Shown piece after piece: positions 57,878 to 64,000 of a DNA stretch of 64,000 nucleotides. Both the position numbers and the translations under genes were made by a program. Source of the stretch: Hesseltinella vesiculosa (lineage: Eukaryota; Mucoromycota; Mucoromycetes; Mucorales; Cunninghamellaceae). How positions within the stretch are numbered: the first letter of the stretch is position 1; each line of letters opens with the position of its first letter. The notes below the pieces were generated by a model. That model saw nothing but the letters and a program-made list of their open reading frames with translations, made no database searches and was not told the origin of the DNA. The stretch covers positions 469,418 through 533,417 of the forward strand of contig MCGT01000016.1 of NCBI GenBank assembly GCA_002104935.1. The letters run 5' to 3'.

Positions 57878-59892
57878 TGAACGCTAAGCTGAGAGTGTGG
57901 TCGGGTAATTTTCGAAGATGTTATAAAAAAATAAGTATAAATTAAAAAAAAGTCGAAGTGGTGTTGTTGAAAGAAAAGGGCGATTTCACACAAGGAGCTG
58001 TAAACAAAGACACAAAGGAAAGGAAAGAAAAGAAAAAATTTTAATCTGCTTTTATAGGTGAGACTTCCCCAGGCACCATTTTACAGCCCAGATGCCATCG
58101 TACTACCGCGATTGGTTCGCTAGGATATCTTCTCCAATTAGAGCTAAAGATAAGGTTTTTTCTCGTTTTCTTTTCAGCTTCACAGCCCGCCTTTCAGTCA
58201 CCTTAAAAGGTTAAAAAGTGACAAGTGATCCTGTTGCCAATCGTTTGACGGCCCAGCTCTCACGGTCAGACCTACCCTTTTTGAACCCAATCTTAGTAAG
58301 ATCGCTTATTCCACGACGCACAAGGTTCGCTTTTTCGTAATTTTTAAGGTCGTGACAGCGTGTGATTGTTTCGGTCCTTTTTTTACGGTCGTCCATTATT
58401 CTTTTCAACAATGGTCCTTATCATGTCATTGCCCGTTCATTCGACGTGGTCACAGCTCTCATTGAATGGAAAAAACGGTTGCCCGCTGCCATCCAATTGG
58501 TGTTGAAAAATATAAAAAATCCACAGAGAACACATGGAACAGAAGCATATTTTTTTTTTCTGGGGATAGGGGTTCCAAAGCCGTGGAATCGGGAACAATG
58601 GCTCGTTTCTTGGTTGGTCTTTTTTTGTGGAGTGTGGGAAATGAAAGCGCCGAAAAAAAAAGCATGAAACTAAAATTCTCAATATTCTGTCTAGCATATC
58701 GAGTACAAATGGTATTCCACCAATGACCCCGGCCCCAGCTTTCAGCTTCACCAATGCTCCCTTGAAATAAGCTCCACCGATACTTCCTAAAAAAACAAAT
58801 CCAAAGCACAGCACGTTGACTCCTATCTGACTAGTACCTCACTCAAGCAAAGTTGGCAATTGAGCAATGCAGAGGGGCTAGGTAAGTGAACAGCTATCGT
58901 ACAAACTCAAATTCGATCCAAAGCTAACAGGGATGACCTTCAATTTCTTTCACTCGCCAGGCTAAATCACCTCCTAGAAGGGATACTGGCGTTTTAATTG
59001 CCTTACCTCAGGCAATTAGCAGTTATTTAATCCTTGTCGAGTAAGCAAATATTATCGTCTGTGATGGAGTGCGAAAAAATGAAAGAAGCAGTGGTGCTAC
59101 TGCGTGACTTGCTAAGCCAAATTTGCCAGAAGAGCACGCATCTTGCCGTATCTCTTGCTCTCCACGCTGTGATCTAATGCGTCTAAAATTTTCCCCATCG
59201 TCGCTGTCCGTCATCTACTGCTTCCATGCAAAGTTTAACGTCAATTGGACCAACCAGAATTTGGCCTACGTCGCTGCAATCCTTCGCCTGTGGTCATATT
59301 TTGGCTGGAGAGCCATGTCTTTAAGTGGGCGTAGGTCGGCAGGACGTGACGTCAGAGGTATGGGAGCTTAACCATGATTAGCTTGGTGCATAAAGAGGTT
59401 CGTTGGAAAATTTGGTGAGGATTGGTGGAGAAATGATATTTGGCTCGTTTTTTTGGCTGCCTATGTTTTTGATAAAAACGGTCAGGGTATGCTCAGGGAT
59501 TTTGGAAAATAGAAAAAGCGTCATCATTCGGTTTTGAGCGGGCGAATTCAGTTCCTATTTCGCATGGATATACACTTTATTCACAATGTAATGTCGCAAG
59601 TGAAAGAAACAAAATGTCACCAAAAGATCTAATAAAAATAGAAATACGAGGGGTAAGTTTAGCAACGAGTCGCAAATAATAGATGAGCTTACCAATATCC
59701 CAATGGGCGCCATACACATGAAAAAAAAAGTGAATTGACAATGAATTTTTTTGAAGGTGACTTACGTTGTTTTCACATCTTCATGATGGGGCCGCCGACT
59801 CACACTTGCAAAGCATGTGACATTGTACAAAAAAATAGAATTGACGATTGATACTGAGGAGTAGAGTTAAAAAAACTGTGGGAGGCAGAAGA
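57878..59892. other. 2-kb intergenic region
   Basis: Promoter side of the permease and 3' flank of the Fanzor gene. A minus-strand frame near 58814-58660 (FVFLGSIGGAYFKGALVKLK) looks membrane-like but has no start exon or stop context I can support. Splice-like signals at 59684-59700 and 59760-59780 may be 3'-UTR introns of the Fanzor transcript, and GAATAAAGTG near 59578 (minus strand) could be its poly(A) signal. Confidence 0.4.
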
Positions 59893-62800
59893 TCAAAAAA
59901 TGGGGTCCTTGGTGAGTTGACCATAGGCACGTAGTGCGATGCATGTTGCGGACAGAGTATCCCGGCCAAACGAGTTCTTGCATTCTTTGTAGCAAGCACA
60001 ATTTGGATTCGCACAGCAGCTTGTTCCAAGGTTCAGCTTCCTTTTGCCCATCGTCAGCTTCCTTGGGTGAATGATTCGTTCGCGGCAATATGGGCAAACC
60101 ATGCTGGTCCGTGCTTCGTTGGTGATTAGAGCGATGGAATGCTGCCGGGTGAATTGTCGATGCCACTTTCCACCTAATCGCAAATGCCCCTTTATACGAG
60201 TACCAGTTCCTGTCCCTGCATGGCCGATAGCTTGTATCAGAGTTTTTTGAGGGTGTTGACGTTTCTTCTCGACCACGATCTTGGTTTTGACAAGCTTGGT
60301 TCGCCAAGCAATAAGGCGGCGCCTTCGTTCAAACTTGGGCTGGTGGTAAAAGGCACGGATGGCTGGGGTCTGTTCTCGGATCCGGTCATATCGATCTTGG
60401 AATGTTTCTAGGTTAAAAGCAGTTGAGAGGGTGTTCTCGGCAACGATAGTCTCAGCCTGTTGTGCAGCTTGGCCACTGGGGGACTACAAAAAAAAACAAC
60501 AGTTGAGCTTGGTCACACGCCAGCGAGGTGAAAGAGGTTGTATACCTTGGCTTTGTCATATTTCATTTTCTTGTTGAACTGGTGTTGACCAGTCTTCCAT
60601 GATATGTCTCGAGCAGTGATCAAAGTGGGCTTGCCAAGTCTCACCAGCTTGCCAGCCTTGATTGATTCCAGATCAGAAACCGAATGGGTCACGGTGGTGG
60701 CGAGAGTAACAACACCATAGTCAGTTCCAGAAATCAGGAGGTCATTGGTATCGATTTTCAAGATGGTGTGCCGAGGATCTTCCTCCACACGTGTGGTTTT
60801 CTTGAGTTCAGTGGGAGGGAGGGGCGATTCCTTGTCCTTGGATTTCTTCTTTCCTTTCTTTGCTTGTTCTTCCTCAGCCTTTGGAAAAAAAACAATCGGG
60901 TCACGTTCGTCCTGCTCCTAACCAACTCCCCACCAAAACGCATACCTTTTGAAGAGTATAGCGGGTGGACCGCAAGTTTGCCAGACCGTCCTGTACACTG
61001 TGCACATCTCGTGTTGCTTGCTGGAGGCTGTTCTTCAATGTACGTTCGACCTTCACATCGTGGAATTTTTGTGCAGCAGGGTCTAGTGAATAAAGAATAA
61101 AAAAAATGAGAGGTACAGATGAGACTACATATCTTTTCACTCTTTGGAATTACCATTGTTCTTCATCGATTGCCGATGCTTCATCAAGGCATTGCTGCAG
61201 TCCCGCTTGGTTCTGGAGAGTCGATCTCGTTCTTTTTCCTTCTCAGCAATATTGGTCATCAGAGTGTCAAGTGAGTGTGGAGTGGATGGAGGCACGGGGT
61301 TGGACTGTTCTTGCTTCAATCGCTGTGGGTAGAGGGAGCTTTGCCTTGGCTTCACTGTTTGACCTTGCATGGACGCATCGTTTGCAGGGCTAATGTCCAT
61401 CCTGTGCATAAATTCAATACCATTTTTTTGGCAGATGGAGTTGATGGCAGACATGTCGAAAAGGCAGCCAAATACTTGATCTTTTCGCCGGCGCGCTTCG
61501 TTGGCAGACGTAATACCTTGACTGCGCTTCATATCCAAGGGCTTGCCAAATAATTCGTAGATAACGGCGGCATCAATGGATAGAGCGTAGAGCGAACCGG
61601 TGGACACAGCTGGGGCATAGCGCATGCAGAATTGGTGGTATCCACAGAGCCGAAGCAAGGCGTTGCCAAAAAACAGTAGGTTCACTCGGCAGTACTTGGG
61701 CTGGTCTACAGAGATAATGAACGGCTTGATGTTGCTGTAAATGAGCTTCAGGGCTTGTGATTCCTTGTCAGAAAGGTCTAGTTTCTTGGTGTAGGACTTC
61801 ATCACGTCCTCTGTCAAGCTAGACACGTTTTCATTGTAGATCATGCGTGTCAGGATACCTTGCAATGTGCCAAGCCGTCGTGCTGAGATATCACCATTGC
61901 TCTTGTCTGTAACAATTTCATCCAACTCATATCCGGTCGAATTCAGGTCGTCATGCACAGCCATTTCATCAAGCTCTTCTTTCACATCATCACCCTAAAA
62001 GAAAAAAATGAGACATCATACACTTTGGTGGGAAAGCAGCCATACCTCGTTGTCCGGGACATCATTGTGAGATGCTTCTTCTGCCGCAAAGCCAGAGCTT
62101 GTCTTGGAACTGGAGCTGGTATCCTACAAGGAGAAGCAGAGACAGAGAAGATTCAGTAAACATATTAGGAAACATTGTGGAAAGATACCTTTTCTGCTTG
62201 TTCATCACAGTCTTCTCTCTTTAAGCGTTCACGATCTTCTTTCAGCGAACCCTACAAAAAAAAAACTGTGTGTTAAAGCTGAACGTGTACTAGCCTGCCA
62301 ATGAACTTACAAGGACTTTCGTTAGGTGTCCAATCCGAGCCTCGTAGCCTTGACGTTGGTGGTCACTGAGCTTGATCTTTTCAGTCTTCTTCTGAAGCTC
62401 CCATTGTTGACGTCGCAGAGCGTTTCGGACGCCATTCCATTTGCTTTTCAGTTGCTTCTGTTTGGATTGATAGACAGCCTTTTTTTTTTCCAAAGAAAAA
62501 CAAGTGAGCATTTCAAAATCTGGGAAATACAAATAGTGTAGCGTCGCACTACCTCTATTTTCTTAGCCTTTTCATTAGCTGCCTTAGCCTTGGCTGCATG
62601 GTATCGTTGTTCGCGGAGGGGAGCAAGGTGGAGACGGAGGAGGAGCCGCAGGACGTAGCGAACCATTTTTTTGAAGGATGGGCCATTGAACAGATTCTTC
62701 AAGTCGGTTTCAAGCTTGTTATTGTATATGGCTTGAAGGCTGGTGGTCACCAGTGGGCTTATTGTGCCTGGCGTCCAGTCATCATCTAGGGAGGTCCAAA

Positions 62801-63684
62801 CAAGATTGTTCGCGTTGGATTGCTGACAACGACCGTAGTGACAGGACTTGAGGTGCTGGATGTGGCGCAGATCAAAAAGCTTGCTTGCGAGAGGTTTATC
62901 AGGAGGAGGAAGCCCTGGGAGATAGCCATCGTTCAGTATGGTATTTTCACGCCAAGCAAAAGATGGTACAAGATCTATGGCTTTGGTGGGAAGCGGGACC
63001 GCTGAGGAGAAGTAAAAAAATCACCTGAACACGATACCCTTCTGCTTTTTTTTTTCATGACTTACAGCTGTACCAGTCTGCTTCCGGTGTCGTAACGAAT
63101 TTTATGATGGATGCTTGTACCAATGCAGCCATGTCCTGGGAATATTGAGTGACTGCTTGCATAGTGTTCTTGATGGTAGCAAAGATGGTTGATTGCAAGT
63201 CATTGTCGTTTCTGATGAGTGGCATCAAGATCGAAGTAAGGGACTTATGGCAACTACGAATTTCCTCTTTCCTCAGAGACGAGGGCTTTGAGGATGAAGA
63301 GGCTACGCCGACAGTGGAGGAGGAGGGCTTCTCGGAAGTAGAGGACACTTCGGCGGGGACTTGACTGGCCAAATTATTAAAGGAGGTGCGAATGAACTCA
63401 TGCCAAACGTCAATGTTTTTCAGGCTTCGGAATTTGCTGCCGAAGTTGCCTGCATTCCAATTGCATTGCTGTTCAATGGAAGCAACGATGCCACGTGGAA
63501 CCTTGGTCTTGGACATCAGCTCAGTCTTGAGCTTCTCAGGCTTTGTGTCCAACAGCCGCCGCTTGACGTACAGTTCGAATTCAGCAACCAAAGCATTCTT
63601 TGCAGCATTCTCGTTATCAAGTATCAATAAAGGCTTCTTGTTAGACTTCGTGCCATCGTTTTGTGCCGCACGCTTTCTACCCAT
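59893..63684 (-). CDS. Fanzor (eukaryotic TnpB-like RNA-guided nuclease candidate), intact
   Basis: Nine exons: 63684-63066, 63001-62553, 62478-62311, 62251-62189, 62123-62046, 61994-61154, 61082-60946, 60878-60546 and 60483-59893; they close to 1092 residues without stop. The N-terminus is Lys/Arg-rich (MGRKRAAQNDGTKSNKK), a possible nuclear signal. The last 260 residues hold a RuvC-like core: ISGTDYGVVTLATT (Asp838), KIVVEKK (Glu968), IGHAGTGTGTRIKGH, ITNEARTSMVCPYC (Glu1019) and SFGRDTLSAT (Asp1071). A zinc ribbon is made by CPYC and the CCANPNCACYKEC cluster. The GTGTGT-for-Glu swap with Glu before RTS fits the rearranged catalytic Glu reported for Fanzors. Homologues cut DNA guided by an omegaRNA. 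No TIRs bound this copy, and eight introns suggest long residence in the genome. The guide RNA is not identified. Confidence 0.82.
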
Positions 63685-63951
63685 GATGAACGACAATAAA
63701 AAAAAGTTGAGAGTGGGAAAGATAAAAAAAAACGCGACCTGTCTATTTTTTATTGAACGTCCGAGTCAGATCCAACAAAGGATTGTAACCGCAGGTGACC
63801 TGGACCCAATCGCCGCTGAGGCAGATGCCGTCATATCCACCGGCATTGCGTCTTCAAAGGATCATACTCATGTAGAGATGACAGTGGCACATTGGGAGGA
63901 AGAGGTGATAGCAATGGTAGGAGATGTTGCAGGGCTTGCTCATTCAAAAGC

Positions 63952-64000
63952 TTACTTGAGGTTGGTTTCTCGTAGCTCTTGCTGAATTTGATGGAGCACT
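63952..64000 (-). CDS. Possible 3' end of a gene outside the window
   Basis: On the minus strand VLHQIQQELRETNLK is followed by TAA at 63954-63952. The same TAA lies inside GTAAGC, so this could instead be an internal exon ending with a donor. No family recognised. It is the upstream neighbour of the Fanzor gene in the same direction. Confidence 0.3.
   Translation of the reverse strand, partial: VLHQIQQELRETNLK

Noticed and set aside
58660..58814. Minus-strand membrane-like frame GSIGGAYFKGALVKLK
   Set aside because: Short, not recognised, with no exon context; a chance hydrophobic frame cannot be excluded.
1..64000. CRISPR arrays, bacterial operons, Shine-Dalgarno sites
   Set aside because: The genes have spliceosomal introns and eukaryotic content; regularly spaced repeats of CRISPR type are absent.
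1..64000. tRNA or rRNA genes
   Set aside because: I looked for B-box words (GGTTCGAATCC-like) and rRNA motifs and saw none that fold convincingly; a tRNAscan or Rfam run would settle it.

Overview
The window looks like nuclear DNA of an early-diverging (Mucoromycota, probably Mucorales-type) fungus. Genes are dense and on both strands, cut by many short introns (mostly about 45-100 nt, GTAAGT-like donors, T-rich acceptors), and separated by A/T homopolymer-rich spacers. The core genes are eukaryotic (UPF1, a NUP133-like nucleoporin, Rab geranylgeranyltransferase alpha, FAM32A, a septation-type kinase). I cannot fix the genus. All gene models come from reading splice sites and protein motifs by eye; no search was run.

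Layout. 1-1275 (-): PC-esterase/TBL-like membrane protein, cut by the window edge. 2099-4763 (-): BTB protein. 5085-6698 (+): broken copy of a family with a zinc-binding start and a serine-recombinase-like end. 7886-11614 (-) UPF1 and 11791-16374 (+) nucleoporin share a 176-bp divergent promoter. 16.4-22.7 kb is a transposon island: a long-TIR element, an intact Tc1 element and two deleted mariner-type elements joined end to end at single TA sites, then a gene of unknown function that may have lost its 5' end. 22.9-26 kb: FAM32A, an alpha/beta hydrolase and a Myb/SANT protein. 28.5-31.8 kb: a glutamine-amidotransferase-like enzyme facing RabGGTase alpha, with a decayed duplicate of the latter's last exon between them. 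31.9-34.2 kb: a small Cys-rich protein and a 1.3-kb palindromic element. 34.4-40.3 kb: two tandem MFS (MCT-type) transporters. 43.1-47.4 kb: a Gin4/Nim1-type kinase and an SDR. 47.6-48.3 kb: another deleted mariner copy. 48.9-58 kb: SelO, a disordered acidic protein, a universal stress protein and a GABA/amino-acid permease. 59.9-63.7 kb: an intact nine-exon Fanzor (eukaryotic TnpB homologue).

Most notable: (i) the Fanzor gene, with all exon phases closing and RuvC plus zinc-ribbon residues present; (ii) a 2-nt microexon (GG) required in both MFS paralogues; (iii) two GC-AG introns in SelO; (iv) three DDE elements chained at successive TA dinucleotides; (v) the duplicated RabGGTase terminal exon; (vi) the palindromic foldback element and its scattered partial copies. 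Neighbouring genes do not form a pathway; the housekeeping genes look like ordinary fungal synteny interrupted by mobile DNA.
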